A DNA stretch of 64,000 nucleotides from Trichothermofontia sichuanensis B231 (GCF_026240635.1 NZ_CP110848.1:3181741-3245740); one strand, 5' to 3'; shown: positions 18,487-28,233, counted from the stretch's first letter. Numbers and translations: made by a program. The notes: generated by a model from the sequence alone, not told the origin.

Positions 18487-18739
18487 GTACGACGGGCATC
18501 GGGGATCGGCAGGGGCTAAGGGCATCCTGCCTGTTCTGGAGGCAGTCGAGCCGATGATCGTTGCCCATCGCCTGCCACAGATAACCTTGAACAATCACGT
18601 GATCACTTTGCGGCGAGCGCGTGCATGAGCTTTAGCGTATGGCATTCTCTTATGTCCATATTATCGGTAGCTTTTTTAGAAATGCCACGATAATCTTCAA
18701 ACTTGTACAACACCCCGACTTAACAAAAATAAAAAATAT

Positions 18740-19612
18740 ATGTCAAATAATCCCTTGGCCGAGGTCTTTGGCTTTCCAAGTAACAGTTTCTCAGAGCAAG
18801 CAGAGCGCTATCGGCGGAACAAGCTTTGTCCATACAATAACAAAGTGCCCAACTGTACCAAAGACAAGGCGAACGACCCATTAGGAGTATGTAGCATTTA
18901 TCACAGAAATTCTCCTGTCATCACTTGTGCCGTCCGATTCAGGCAAAACTGGTTAATTGCCGAGAATGCTGCAACCTTCTTCTTTGGAAGTCAGGTAAAC
19001 TGGACTTCTTTAACAGAGGTTCGGCTAAAGGATGCTAATGGACAATCAGCAGGCAACATAGATGTTGTACCGGTTTCTTACGATGATCGAGGAAGAGTAT
19101 TAGATTTTGGGGCTGTGGAGATACAGGCTGTCTACATATCTGGAAATGTACGAAGACCCTTTGAGACATACATGAGCAACCCTCAAGACTGGGAGAATAT
19201 AGATTGGTCGAAGTTAGCTGACTACTATCCAACCCCAGACTATCTATCATCATCACGCAAACGGTTGATTCCTCAACTATTGTACAAAGGTGCAATTCTA
19301 AATGGGTGGAACAAAAAGCAAGTGGTTGTTGTTCAAAAGAGCTTTTTTGAAACGTTACCTAATTTGCCAAGATCTGAGCAGGAGCAGGCTGAAATTGCTT
19401 GGCATCTTTATGATTTGCAACGACAGAATGATCAGTTTGATTTAATCTTAAGAAATGTTTTTTATACAGAGTATTGGTCAGCAATCAATCGAATATCTAC
19501 ACCAGAACCCGGAAGACTAGAAGATTTTATGGCAATACTTCAGCAGAAGCTAGATGATAAATTGGAAAATCCGCCAGACACACAAACTATTCTAGATATA
19601 CCTTTACAGTAG
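18740..19612 (+). CDS. NotI-like type II restriction endonuclease
   Basis: A 290-residue protein whose start (NNPLAEVFGFPSNSFSEQAE) and RRNKLCPYNNKVPNCTKDKA followed by NDPLGVCSI closely recall NotI. Four cysteines (residues 30, 39, 51, 63) match the iron-binding Cys4 site described for NotI. The probable nuclease core is NIDVVPV...LDFGAVEIQAVYISG, with Asp108, Glu127 and Gln129 as candidate active-site residues (an ExQ variant of PD-(D/E)xK). Its stop codon lies within the ribosome site of the methylase gene, so the two are co-transcribed. Base composition is clearly more AT-rich than the flanks and HIP1 sites are absent, suggesting transfer. The recognised sequence cannot be read from the protein. 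Confidence 0.85.
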   Translation: MSNNPLAEVFGFPSNSFSEQAERYRRNKLCPYNNKVPNCTKDKANDPLGVCSIYHRNSPVITCAVRFRQNWLIAENAATFFFGSQVNWTSLTEVRLKDANGQSAGNIDVVPVSYDDRGRVLDFGAVEIQAVYISGNVRRPFETYMSNPQDWENIDWSKLADYYPTPDYLSSSRKRLIPQLLYKGAILNGWNKKQVVVVQKSFFETLPNLPRSEQEQAEIAWHLYDLQRQNDQFDLILRNVFYTEYWSAINRISTPEPGRLEDFMAILQQKLDDKLENPPDTQTILDIPLQ

Positions 19613-19622
19613 GAGAAAAACG

Positions 19623-20501
19623 ATGCATCAGATTGAATTATTTGATACTAAGCCTTTACAAGAGAGGCAGCATATAGTGAATGTTGCGACTGTACCTCAG
19701 CGTAGCCCTTTTCGCTACCCTGGAGGTAAGACGTGGTTAATTCCGAGAATTAGACAATGGCTATTAAAACAGGGTGGTTTAAACAAAGAATTGATTGAAC
19801 CTTTTACAGGTGGTGGCATTGTAAGCCTAACTGCTGTTTTTGAAGATTTAGTTGGTCAGGTCACGATGGTAGAAAAAGATGAGGGTGTGGCTGCTGTGTG
19901 GCAAACTATTTTAGAAGATGATGCTGAATGGTTAGCAGATGCTATTAGGAATTTTCATTTAACTCCAGAAAATGCAAGAAGAGCAATTGAAACCTCTGAT
20001 CAATCTTTAAGATCTCTTGCTTTTGCTACTATTGTAAAAAATCGTGTTAATAGAGGTGGAATTCTTGCAGATGCGGCAAGTTTCATCAGACAGGGAGAAA
20101 ATGGCAAAGGAATAACATCACGCTGGTATCCCGAAACTCTTCAAAAACGCATACTTGCAATTGCAAAAATGAGACACAAAATCAAATTTATCAAGGGAGA
20201 TGGGTTTGAGATTTGCGAACAAAATGCTCATCGCAAAGATGCCATTTATTTTATTGATCCACCCTATATCAATGCAGGTCGAAGGCTATATCGATATTCA
20301 ATAATTAATCACAAGGGCTTGTTTGAACTTGCTAATAAACTGGAAGGAGACTTTTTAATGAGCTATGACAATAATCAAGAATCACAAGCTTTAGCAGCGC
20401 ATCAAGGCTTTACTATAAAATCTATCTCCATGAAGAATACACACCATGCAGAGAAAAAAGAGTTACTAATTGGACGTGATCTATCGTGGCTTTTGCAATA
20501 A
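19623..20501 (+). CDS. D12-class (Dam-like) N6-adenine DNA methyltransferase
   Basis: A 292-residue protein. Motif X is SPFRYPGGK (residues 28-36), motif I is EPFTGGG (59-65), and motif IV is DPPY (212-215), the order of alpha-class/D12 adenine methyltransferases such as Dam. AGGAG overlaps the stop of the endonuclease gene 11 bp upstream of the ATG. It is presumably the protecting partner of the NotI-like enzyme. An adenine methylase implies that the site contains an A, unlike GCGGCCGC. Confidence 0.9.
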   Translation: MHQIELFDTKPLQERQHIVNVATVPQRSPFRYPGGKTWLIPRIRQWLLKQGGLNKELIEPFTGGGIVSLTAVFEDLVGQVTMVEKDEGVAAVWQTILEDDAEWLADAIRNFHLTPENARRAIETSDQSLRSLAFATIVKNRVNRGGILADAASFIRQGENGKGITSRWYPETLQKRILAIAKMRHKIKFIKGDGFEICEQNAHRKDAIYFIDPPYINAGRRLYRYSIINHKGLFELANKLEGDFLMSYDNNQESQALAAHQGFTIKSISMKNTHHAEKKELLIGRDLSWLLQ

Positions 20502-20592
20502 AGATGCCTTGGGGCGACAAAGGCATAGCTGCTGTCTCACCCCCGTTGATGGTAGCGATCTCCTGGGAAAACTGACTGGGGAACCTTGAACC

Positions 20593-21189
20593 TTAATCGG
20601 GGCTGCCCAGCCCGGAGAAGGAACCCGATTCCAGGTTTAGGGAAACGCCTAACCGCTGCGACAGCCAGACCTCAAACGATCGCATCGGCGATCGCCGTAA
20701 CGCTTCCCCAGAATCGACCATCGGTTCTACCAGAATGGTGAACATCCCCAGCCGATTACCGGCCAACACATCGGTAAACAGGCGATCGCCCACCATTGCC
20801 ACCTGTTCCACAGGTAAACCCATCGCCTGCACGGCCTGCCGCAACTTACGCCGCGAGGGCTTGGTAGCCCCCAGAGAATAGGGGACATCCAGGGCTTCGC
20901 CAATCCGCCCAATCCGGGTCGCACTCAGGTTATTGCTCACCAACCATAATTTGAGATGGGGCCGCAGTGACGCAACCCAGGCTTGCAGCGCATCAGAAGG
21001 GTCCGTTGATTGGAAGGGAACCAGCGTATCGTCCACATCCAATACCAATCCCTTAAGTCCGTAATGCTGCAAGCGATCGAGGGTCAGTTGGAGGATTGGC
21101 CCTCCCAAAACGAGATCAGGTTGTAACAGTGCGCCCCAGGTCATAGATTTGGCGGGGAAAGTTTCCAGCAAGTGGGTTAACGATAGCAA
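20593..21189 (-). CDS. yqeG: YqeG-family HAD phosphatase
   Basis: A 198-residue HAD IIIA protein. Motif I is LVLDVDDTLVPF with the nucleophilic and general-acid aspartates, motif II is WLVSNNLS, the lysine region is GATKPSRRKLRQA, and motif III is VAMVGDRLFTDVLAGNRLG. These match YqeG phosphatases. The family substrate is not firmly known. It is the last gene of the minus-strand cluster GNAT-ruvX-DUF3727-mltG-yqeG. Confidence 0.92.
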   Translation of the reverse strand: MLSLTHLLETFPAKSMTWGALLQPDLVLGGPILQLTLDRLQHYGLKGLVLDVDDTLVPFQSTDPSDALQAWVASLRPHLKLWLVSNNLSATRIGRIGEALDVPYSLGATKPSRRKLRQAVQAMGLPVEQVAMVGDRLFTDVLAGNRLGMFTILVEPMVDSGEALRRSPMRSFEVWLSQRLGVSLNLESGSFSGLGSPD

Positions 21190-21266
21190 TGGCTCTTCCG
21201 GGTGTTGCTTCTAGTGTTGCATATTGGTTAGTTCTCTTGACAGGCTACTGACCAGTTAGCGGAGAA

Positions 21267-22388
21267 CTAGGGCAGTGACTGTTGACGGGCTTCTTGTTCT
21301 GCCCGAATTTTGGCGTGGGCCGCTTCATGCTCCGCCAAGGTGCGACTGAACACATGACTGCCATCGTAGCGAGCCACAAAATAGAGATAGTCAGTCTCCT
21401 GCGGTGCTAACACCGCTTCCAGGCTGGCCAAGCCCGGGCTGGCGATCGGTGTGGGGGGAAGTCCTTCATTGAGATAGGTGTTGTAGGGCGAGGGGGTACG
21501 CACTTCCGCCAGGGTTAACGGTTGATCCGGCGTTTGCTGAATTCCCAGACCATACTCCACGGTGGGATCGGCTTCCAGCCGTTGGCCCCGGCGCAGGCGG
21601 GCCATGAATACCCCAGCAATCAGGGGACGTTCTGCTGGTAAGACGGCTTCCTTTTCCACAATACTGGCCAGGGTTACCCAATCCTTGAGGCTTAGATCCG
21701 GGGGTTGGGCCTGTTGGTAGAGCGGCAGAGCAACCGCTTCAAAGTGATCCAGCATCATCCGCACAATCTGATCGGGCGTGACGGCTGCTTCTGGCACCTC
21801 ATAGGTATCCGGGAATAAAAACCCCTCCAGATGGGGCAACCCTTTCGGCAACCAGGGGTACTGATCGGACCAGGATTGCTGGGTTGCTGCCAGAAAGGCT
21901 TGGGCGGAGAATAGTCCCTGCGCTTCAAAGTAAGCGGCCATCTGCTGTTGTGACCAGCCTTCCGGGATCGTCAGACGGCGGGCAACCGTTTTCCCCGCAA
22001 GAATTTGCGCGGCGATCGCCGCTAGTGGTTGGGTTGGCGACAGTTCGTAGGTTCCTGCCTGAAAACTCCGGGCGGGTTCACCGGTCAACATCCCCTGGAG
22101 GTGATGCCAACGTACCCATAGGGACCAGGCTGTGGCCGATCGAATTAAATTGGCTGCCGCTAGATCTGCGCCAATCTGCTGGGCGGGTGTCCCCGGTTCA
22201 ATGCGAATCCGCACAGTGGGCGGTTCACCGTCCCCCGCCGCAGGGACCGTGACCAGAACAGGTTGACTAGCCCAGGCCCACCACCGCCAACCCTGCCACA
22301 GGCTCACCCCAACGATCGCCGGTAGGATGAGGCCATAGAAGAGCCACCGGGAGCGAGGTTGGGGACGATCCAGGGGGCGCTCAGTCAT
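21267..22388 (-). CDS. mltG: Endolytic murein transglycosylase MltG
   Basis: Start chosen at the ATG at 22388 because it overlaps the preceding stop (ATGACTGA) and fits translational coupling; 373 residues. An N-terminal transmembrane helix (WLFYGLILPAIVGVSLW) anchors it. A LysM-like region and the YceG domain follow, with GFLFPDTYEV, the catalytic glutamate in LASIVEKEAV, EADPTVEYGLG and SPYNTYLNEGLPPTPIASPG. It cleaves nascent glycan strands at the cytoplasmic membrane. Confidence 0.94.
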   Translation of the reverse strand: MTERPLDRPQPRSRWLFYGLILPAIVGVSLWQGWRWWAWASQPVLVTVPAAGDGEPPTVRIRIEPGTPAQQIGADLAAANLIRSATAWSLWVRWHHLQGMLTGEPARSFQAGTYELSPTQPLAAIAAQILAGKTVARRLTIPEGWSQQQMAAYFEAQGLFSAQAFLAATQQSWSDQYPWLPKGLPHLEGFLFPDTYEVPEAAVTPDQIVRMMLDHFEAVALPLYQQAQPPDLSLKDWVTLASIVEKEAVLPAERPLIAGVFMARLRRGQRLEADPTVEYGLGIQQTPDQPLTLAEVRTPSPYNTYLNEGLPPTPIASPGLASLEAVLAPQETDYLYFVARYDGSHVFSRTLAEHEAAHAKIRAEQEARQQSLP

Positions 22389-22989
22389 CAAACACATTGA
22401 AAAGTTGGTCTTCAAGTTGCCGTTCTAACTCCGGCATCAGGGGTTCTAAGCGCTCAAACTCCTCCGGCGAAATCAGATGGGGTTGACCCTGCTCATCCAG
22501 CCGCGCCAGGATGAACAGGGGATCGAGGGGCGCGTAGACCCCATACTCCTGTTCATGATAGAAAAAACGGGCCAAGAGTTGAAACTCCTCAACTTCAGCC
22601 TCCCCTGCCCCGTTCAGGTCGTTCCCCCACGCCTTCTCAAGGTCGTCATCGTCCTCCTCGTCCTCCTCCATCTCCTCTTCGTCCTCAAAGAGTTCGTCGG
22701 GATCGGGCAGTTCACCGGTGACCGTTAGGGTGACTGCTGTCCGTTGTAGCAACAGGTTCTGCTCCGCGAGAACAGCCTTGGCTAGGGGGAAGATGGCCTC
22801 AATTTCTGCTTCGTCTTGGACAATTTGCGGTTCATCGTCATCCGCCTCCTCCCAGACAAAAATTTCGACCGGGGAATCTAGGGGCAGGAGCAGGACAAAC
22901 TGCTTGTCGTCCAGTTCGAGCGTGTGTTTCACCTCACAAACAAGGGTGCGCCCAGCGTCATCCTTCAGGGTTAAGGTCTGAACATCCAT
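22381..22989 (-). CDS. DUF3727 family protein
   Basis: Start chosen at the ATG at 22989 (MDVQTLTLKDDAGRTLVCEV), which overlaps the ruvX stop as TAATG; 202 residues. The N-terminal part is DUF1292/3727-like (LPLDSPVEIFVWEEADDDEP). A run of about 25 acidic residues follows (from LFEDEEEMEEDEEDDDD), then a C-terminal beta-rich part (FFYHEQEYGVYAPLDPLFI). Family role unknown. Tight coupling on both sides suggests a shared function in cell growth or translation with ruvX and mltG. Confidence 0.85.
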   Translation of the reverse strand: MDVQTLTLKDDAGRTLVCEVKHTLELDDKQFVLLLPLDSPVEIFVWEEADDDEPQIVQDEAEIEAIFPLAKAVLAEQNLLLQRTAVTLTVTGELPDPDELFEDEEEMEEDEEDDDDLEKAWGNDLNGAGEAEVEEFQLLARFFYHEQEYGVYAPLDPLFILARLDEQGQPHLISPEEFERLEPLMPELERQLEDQLFNVFDD

Positions 22990-23453
22990 TACGTTTTTCT
23001 GGCTTGGGTAAGGGCAGCCGATCGCTGCTCGTCTAACCATTGTTGCAGAATCAGGGCCGCGGCTTTGCGATCGATTAAACCTTTGTTGCGGCTTGGGGAT
23101 CGATTTTCCTGCTGGATTAAGTCTCGTGCGGCGATCGAGGTCAGCCGCTCATCCACAAACACCAAGGGCAAGTCCAGCGCTTGGGCCAGCCGCCAGGCCA
23201 GCTTTTGCACCTGACGGGCTTGATACCCCAATTCACCCTTGAGGGTATAGGGCAAGCCCACAACCAGGGTTTGCACCTGACGTTCCACGACGATCGCGCG
23301 CAATTTGGCAACGTCAGCGTCAAAGCTGGTGCGCTCGATCGTGGTCAATCCTGTAGCAATCAAGCCGGTGCCGTCACAGCCCGCTACCCCAATCCGACGT
23401 CGCCCCAAGTCTAACCCCAGGGCTGAAATCCGTATGCTTGGGCGACTCGACAT
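22989..23453 (-). CDS. ruvX: Putative pre-16S rRNA nuclease / Holliday junction resolvase-like RuvX
   Basis: A 154-residue RNase H-fold protein with ALGLDLGRRRIGVAGCD (first acidic residue), VVGLPYTLKGELG, VFVDERLTSIAARDL and DRKAAALILQQWLDE, the full set of YqgF motifs. Family members process the 5' end of 16S rRNA. It starts 7 bp after the GNAT stop and overlaps the next start by one base. Confidence 0.94.
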   Translation of the reverse strand: MSSRPSIRISALGLDLGRRRIGVAGCDGTGLIATGLTTIERTSFDADVAKLRAIVVERQVQTLVVGLPYTLKGELGYQARQVQKLAWRLAQALDLPLVFVDERLTSIAARDLIQQENRSPSRNKGLIDRKAAALILQQWLDEQRSAALTQARKT

Positions 23454-23460
23454 GCTCCGA

Positions 23461-24756
23461 TTACCCCAGTTTCAGTCGGTGCACCCTGGACGATGGGGGT
23501 TTTCGAGCCTTTGCCGATGGCTTCGGTTTAGCCGCGGGGGCCAATTTGGGGTGGGCAGGGGTTGGGTGGGCAGGGGTCGACGCTCCCCCCAGGGAGGCAT
23601 CAGACCCCATGACTGAAAACTGACCCGACTCGACCCAGGATTGGAGAAGGGCCGTGCGGCTGGGAACCGGTTTGCGAGCAGGCTGTAGCCCTTGCAGTAC
23701 CTCCGATAGCTGGAGGGATTCCAACGAGACGGGTTTGCTTTCCCGGAGTTTGTGCCACACCGATCGCGACATCAGCAGCGTATGGGCAATCCGGGTTGCC
23801 CCAATTTGTTCCAGGTAAGCTTCCCGTTCCGATTGATAGTCCGCTGACGTCAGACGTAAGGGATGAGGCGGTAACTCCTGGGTGAGACGGGCAGTCTGAG
23901 CAAGCAGTTCGGGATAGAGATAGGTATAAGCGGGATGCACCGTCATCTGAACTACATGCGGCCCCCCGTTGGGCCGATCGCTCAGGTGGGCCTGGAAGTG
24001 GCCGATCGCCGCCTTCCGTTGTGACTCAAAGACATAGCCACTCACCAACTCCGTATGGGTCAGCCATTGTTGGATACTGGCCACGATCGCCGCCATAAAA
24101 CTGGTTTTGAAATCGAAAATATGGCGATCAAAAACCTGCCGGAGCAAAGGCGGCATCGACGCCGTATCTAACTGGCACAACAATTGGGCATCGGCATTAC
24201 TCACGGGAAACAGGTTTGGCAGATTCGGCTCGCGGGTTGCCAGGGCTTGCAAGAGGGACGGTGAAATTTCCCAGTGGGTAATGTGGGCTAGGGGTTGAAA
24301 ACCATTCTGACGGTAGAGGTCCAAGTGTTCCGTATGGTTGATACCCACCTCTAAAAGCCAAGTACGTGCCTCCAGGATTGACTCCAGGCAGTGGCGCAGC
24401 AGTTGGGAACCCACGCCCACCGCGCGGGCGGCTGGTGTGACGACGATGCGATCGATTTTCCACGTACTGCGGGCTTGATTAAACGGCGAAACCTGAACAA
24501 ATCCACAAATCTGATCCTGTTGCTCAGCCACATACACGCAGAAACGGTGTTGCAGCGGATTGCGAAACAAGCTGAGAAATTTGAGGAGACCGTACCAGCG
24601 GCGGATCCCTTGTAACTGCTGCCCCAACTCAGTGGGATAACTCAACTCGGGCATGGCTGTAATTTCCGCCTGCCAAAGGGCCGCGATCGCCTCTAGGTCA
24701 CGGCGTTGAACCGGACGGATGATCGTAGAGGCGGATTGAGCAGACGATTGGGTCAT
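23461..24756 (-). CDS. GNAT-family N-acetyltransferase with long C-terminal extension
   Basis: Start chosen at the ATG at 24756 (MTQSSAQS); 431 residues. The acetyl-CoA-binding GNAT core lies at about residues 10-165: IDRIVVTPAARAVGVGSQLL contains the pyrophosphate-binding loop, and LEVGINHTEHLDLYRQNGFQ the C-terminal part of the fold. A second region of about 190 residues (TSFMAAIVASIQQWL, QMTVHPAYTYLYPELL) and a Pro/Ala/Lys-rich tail follow. Substrate unknown. It is the first gene of the ruvX-mltG-yqeG cluster. Confidence 0.85.
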   Translation of the reverse strand: MTQSSAQSASTIIRPVQRRDLEAIAALWQAEITAMPELSYPTELGQQLQGIRRWYGLLKFLSLFRNPLQHRFCVYVAEQQDQICGFVQVSPFNQARSTWKIDRIVVTPAARAVGVGSQLLRHCLESILEARTWLLEVGINHTEHLDLYRQNGFQPLAHITHWEISPSLLQALATREPNLPNLFPVSNADAQLLCQLDTASMPPLLRQVFDRHIFDFKTSFMAAIVASIQQWLTHTELVSGYVFESQRKAAIGHFQAHLSDRPNGGPHVVQMTVHPAYTYLYPELLAQTARLTQELPPHPLRLTSADYQSEREAYLEQIGATRIAHTLLMSRSVWHKLRESKPVSLESLQLSEVLQGLQPARKPVPSRTALLQSWVESGQFSVMGSDASLGGASTPAHPTPAHPKLAPAAKPKPSAKARKPPSSRVHRLKLG

Positions 24757-24957
24757 GGGGTAAGGCGACGCTGGGTGGCCAAGAGAGGACAATGCAGGCA
24801 GTGGCGATACCACGATACACGATCGCCATGCTAACTATGATAACCAGTCCCTTCCGGATATGGTTGCCGACTTTACCAATTGAGATAGCCGCTTGAGAGA
24901 GTTGCGGCTGTCCGGTCTTGACTGTTACGGCTCTGGATAACTCCTGGCGACCCAAGC

Positions 24958-25180
24958 TACAGCCTTTACCTAATTTGCTCAGTACACCGTTAAGATTTGG
25001 ATCTGGAGCTAACCGGCAGCCCTCATCCCCCAACCCCTTCTCCCAAGTGGGGAGAAGGGGAGCCGGATTTGCCAGTCCCTCTCCCGCTCTGGGAGAGGGA
25101 TTTAGGGCGAGGGCGGCTCCCGTGGGCTGTCTCCGGCCTACCAGGTAAAGCTGTACTTTATGATTGAAGTAAAGGCTGTC
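24958..25180 (+). repeat. Family A palindromic repeat, nearly complete
   Basis: A 223-bp copy starting TACAGCCTTTACC and ending AAGTAAAGGCTGT, inverse complements. Inside lie two palindromes (CCCCTTCTCCC...GGGAGAAGGGG and CCCTCTCCCGCTCTGGGAGA). It occupies most of the space before the Uma2 gene. Confidence 0.8.
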
Positions 25181-25231
25181 ATCGTTAAGCTAGCAATAGG
25201 GTGATTGAGACTTCGGTAGCCGAGGGATGTC

Positions 25232-25870
25232 ATGACTGCTATTTTAACCGTCCCCCCCGCAATGCATGGTTCTGCGCGGGGTCAGTTGGGCCACCTACCA
25301 AGCCCTAATCCGCGATCTGGAATCAGAGCCAGGAAAACGCTTGACCTATGACCAGGGAACTTTAGAAATTACGGTGCCGCTGCCACCCCACGAAGCTTAT
25401 CAATCGCTGCTGGGGCGTCTGGTTGAGGTGACAACGGAGGAAACCAACGTTGAGATCCCAAGCTTAGGGTCGACGACCTGGAGCCGGGAGGATCTGCTAA
25501 AGGGGCTAGAGCCAGATGAATGCTTTTATATTCAGAATGAACTGGTGGTCCGGGGAAAAAGCAGATTGATTTGAGGGTTGATCCGTCCCCCGATTTGGCG
25601 ATCGAGGTAGACTATACCCACAGTTCCCTTAACCGTCTCGCGATTTATGCCGCCTTGGGGATGCCAGAGGTATGGCGGTTGGATGAGCAAACCTTAACGC
25701 TGTATCGGTTGGTAGACAGGGATTACCAGGTCCAGGAAACCTCGATCGCCTTGCCCCTCTGGCACCGAGACGACCTCCTCCGATTTTTGTTAATGAGCCA
25801 AACAATGGGAGAAACCAGTTGGGTAAAAGCCTTGCGGCAATGGCTGCGGGAGAGGTTGGCAGGGGCTTAG
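25232..25870 (+). pseudogene. Uma2-family endonuclease-like protein (DUF820), frameshifted twice
   Basis: The family N-terminus (MTAILTVPP) starts at 25232 but moves to another frame at a run of seven Cs (25251-25257). VLRGVSWATYQALIRDLE follows, continuing with LTYDQGTLEITVPLPPHEAY. The frame is lost again at a run of As near 25557 (GK-K-QIDLRVDPSPDLAIEVD expected). The last part (PDLAIEVDYTHSSLNRLAIY, GMPEVWRLDEQTL) is intact. Each break is a one-base change in a homopolymer, so it is either a young pseudogene or a sequencing artefact. Uma2 proteins have a PD-(D/E)xK fold and unknown function. The end overlaps the end of proA by four bases. Confidence 0.8.
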
Positions 25871-27240
25871 CGATCCCGGTGGCTAAAGGGGCGGGCATTG
25901 GGTCCAACATAGGTTGCGCACAGGTGACCCTCACCCACCAGTTGATATTTATAGGTGACTAACCCCTCCAGACCGACGGGACCGCGCGGGGGCAGTTTTT
26001 GGGTGCTGATCCCCACTTCGGCCCCAAACCCATAGCGGAACCCATCGGCAAATCGCGTCGAGCAGTTGTGAAACACGCCGGCGGCATCGACTTGGGCCAT
26101 GAAATCCTCGGCTGTTTGGGCATTGCGGGTGACGATCGCCTCGGTATGGCGGGACCCGTAGGTGTTGATATGCTCAATGGCAGCAGCTAGATCAGGAACC
26201 ACTCTCACGGCCAGGATCAAGTCGCTGTATTCGGTTGCCCAATCTGCTTCAGTGGCGGCTACCAGGGGTTGGGCCAGGGACAGCGAGGTCAAGCATTCCC
26301 GACTCAAGGGATCGACCCGCACCTCAACGCCCCGCTCCTGGAGGGCCGGCACGACCAAGGGCAGAAACGCTGGTGCGATTGCGCTATGGACCAGTAAAGT
26401 CTCGATCGCATTGCAGGCAGCGGGATACTGCACCTTGGCATCGAGGGTGATCGCTACGGCTTGTTCGAGATCGGCTTCTGCATCGACATAGAGATGACAA
26501 ATCCCGTCGGCATGGCCCAAGACGGGAATCCGGGTATTCTCCTGCACAAATCGGACAAAGCTATTGGAGCCGCGGGGAATAATCAGATCCACCCAGCGAT
26601 CGAGCTTGAGCAGTTCCAGAGTTTCGGCACGGGTGGTCAGCAGCAGCACCGTATCGGGATTGACACGGGTTTGGGCCAAGCCCTGTTGGATTGCCTGCAC
26701 TAAGGCGGTACAGGAGCGCACGGCCTCTTGCCCTCCCTTGAGGATGACCCCATTCCCCGACTTAATCGCCAGGGAGGCAATCTGGATCACGGCATCAGGG
26801 CGGGCCTCAAAAATCACGCCCAGAACGCCCAGGGGACAGGTTCGTCGTTGCAGCACCAGCCCGGTATCGAGTTCCCGATGAATTTGTACCGCGCCGATCG
26901 GGTCCGGCAACTGGGCCACATCCCGTACCCCGGCGATCGCGGCTTGCAGCTTAGCCGCATCCAACTTCAAGCGGGCATAGAGGGCGGGGGCAATGCCTGC
27001 GGCTTGGGCAGCTTCACAATCGGCCTGGTTGGCGGCCAAAATTTCCGGAGCCGCTGCGGCTAGGGCCTCAGCAATTGCCAGAACCGCAGTATTGCGTCCC
27101 TGGGTTGAGCATTGGGCCAACTGACGGGCGGCAGCGCGGGTTTGTTGGGCCAAGGTTGACAGGGGCAGCGCGAGCGGCGTATCGGCGCGATCGGCAGACA
27201 CGGGCGTGGTTGGGATAGAAGCAGAAGGCGAAGCAGTCAT
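25867..27240 (-). CDS. proA: Gamma-glutamyl phosphate reductase
   Basis: A 457-residue enzyme of proline synthesis reducing glutamyl 5-phosphate with NADPH to the semialdehyde. Typical motifs are [49 protein letters not shown], the catalytic cysteine in [16 protein letters not shown], and [20 protein letters not shown] near the end. The N-terminal 20 residues are extra, Ser/Thr/Pro-rich. An IS1-family element lies 41 bp upstream, so the native promoter may have been separated from the gene. Confidence 0.95.
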   Translation of the reverse strand: MTASPSASIPTTPVSADRADTPLALPLSTLAQQTRAAARQLAQCSTQGRNTAVLAIAEALAAAAPEILAANQADCEAAQAAGIAPALYARLKLDAAKLQAAIAGVRDVAQLPDPIGAVQIHRELDTGLVLQRRTCPLGVLGVIFEARPDAVIQIASLAIKSGNGVILKGGQEAVRSCTALVQAIQQGLAQTRVNPDTVLLLTTRAETLELLKLDRWVDLIIPRGSNSFVRFVQENTRIPVLGHADGICHLYVDAEADLEQAVAITLDAKVQYPAACNAIETLLVHSAIAPAFLPLVVPALQERGVEVRVDPLSRECLTSLSLAQPLVAATEADWATEYSDLILAVRVVPDLAAAIEHINTYGSRHTEAIVTRNAQTAEDFMAQVDAAGVFHNCSTRFADGFRYGFGAEVGISTQKLPPRGPVGLEGLVTYKYQLVGEGHLCATYVGPNARPFSHRDR

Positions 27241-27281
27241 AGCAAAGGAGTCAAGAACGCAACGGCTGTGGCTGAATTAAG

Positions 27282-28086
27282 GAGAGTTTCAAGTAAATAA
27301 TGATATTCTATAATAGACTATAAAAGTCTACCATCAAGCGTCAAGGATAGTCCAATGGCAGAGTGTTGCGTCAAGTGTGGTCACCCGCATGTGGTCAAGA
27401 ATGGCTTCGTAGCTGGACGCCAACGCTTCAAGTGTAAGTCCTGTCACTACCAGTTCACAACTGAGAAGCTAGAGCGAGGTAAACCCCTATGGATGAAGTT
27501 AGAAGCGGTTCTACTCTATATTAGTGGTCTGTCCCTGAATGCCATTGCTGAGAACTTGGATGTATCGGCTCAGGCGGTGTTGAACTGGGTTCGCGACTTT
27601 GCTAGGGCCAATATTGAGAAGCCGGAACCGGGCAAAGTGGTTGTCGTGGAGTTAGATGAGTTCTGGCATTTCGTCGAGTCAAAAAAAACCGAATATGGAT
27701 CTGGAAAGCGTATGACCGTGATCATGGGCAACTTATTGACTGGGAATTGGGAAATCGTGATTGTGAGACTGTAGAGAGACTGCTGGAACGCTTAGCACAG
27801 TGGCAAGTTACGGTTTACTGCACCGATGGTTGGCAGGGCTTTGAATCCCTGCTGGACGAGCATCCGGATGCTTATCATGTCGCAACTAAGACTGAAACGA
27901 AGGCGATCGAACGGAACAACTCAGATCACCGTCATTGGTTTGCTCGCTTTAAGCGGAAAAGCAAGGTTGTCTCCAAAAGTCTGGAAATGGTCGATCTGAC
28001 AATGGCACTATTTGCAAAGTTTCGCGTCAATGGCAATATTGAGTTACTGCGAAATTGGAGGCTATCATTACTTACTTGAAACTCTC
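27282..28086 (+). mobile_element. IS1-family insertion sequence, copy 1 (805 bp)
   Basis: The ends are inverted repeats: GAGAGTTTCAAGTAAATAAT at the left and the complement of GAGAGTTTCAAGTAAGTAAT at the right. The element encodes the two overlapping frames of an IS1 transposase. It matches in length and encoded proteins the reversed copy at 60068-60872. The 8 bases to its left (GAATTAAG) and right (CTCTATCG) are not duplicates of each other, but each matches the far flank of the other copy. Confidence 0.92.
27355..28079 (+). CDS. IS1-family transposase (InsA/InsB, -1 frameshift fusion)
   Basis: Frame 1 (27355-27774) begins with an InsA zinc-binding region (CVKCGHPHVVKNG, QRFKCKSCHYQFT) and a helix-turn-helix (SLNAIAENLDVSAQAVLNWV). 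Frame 2 (to 28079) holds the catalytic part (VTVYCTDGWQGFESLLDEHP, then KTETKAIERNNSDHRHWFAR). The A8 run at 27681-27688 is the expected slippery site; a -1 shift there gives WIWKAYDRDHGQLIDWELGN in continuous homology. The frames look intact, so the element may be active. Confidence 0.92.
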
Positions 28087-28130
28087 CTCTATCGCAATGT
28101 TTTTGTTGCCCTTTTTTGTTGCCCTGTTCT

Positions 28131-28233
28131 TATAGTCATTGCAATTGAGACTGAAACAGCACCCTCACCCCCAACCCCTCTCCCAGAGCGGGAGAGGGGC
28201 TTAGACATCTCTTTCTAATTTGAAATAACTATA
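28131..28233 (-). repeat. Family B palindromic repeat, variant end
   Basis: Starts TATAGTCATTGCAATT and ends AAATAACTATA, with the CCCCTCTCCCAGAGCGGGAG palindrome. The end nearest the tRNA (TCTTTCTAATTTGAAATAAC) differs from most family B copies but matches the left end of the chimeric repeat at 48625. Confidence 0.7.

Noticed and set aside
18487-20592. The restriction-modification island as part of a prophage
   Set aside because: No integrase, structural or lysis genes and no direct repeats border it; only the two genes stand out in composition.
28131-28233. Possible terminator or attachment site beside tRNA-Phe
   Set aside because: The sequence is a family B repeat found at unrelated loci; no integrase or direct repeat of the tRNA 3' end is seen nearby, so no integrated island is inferred.
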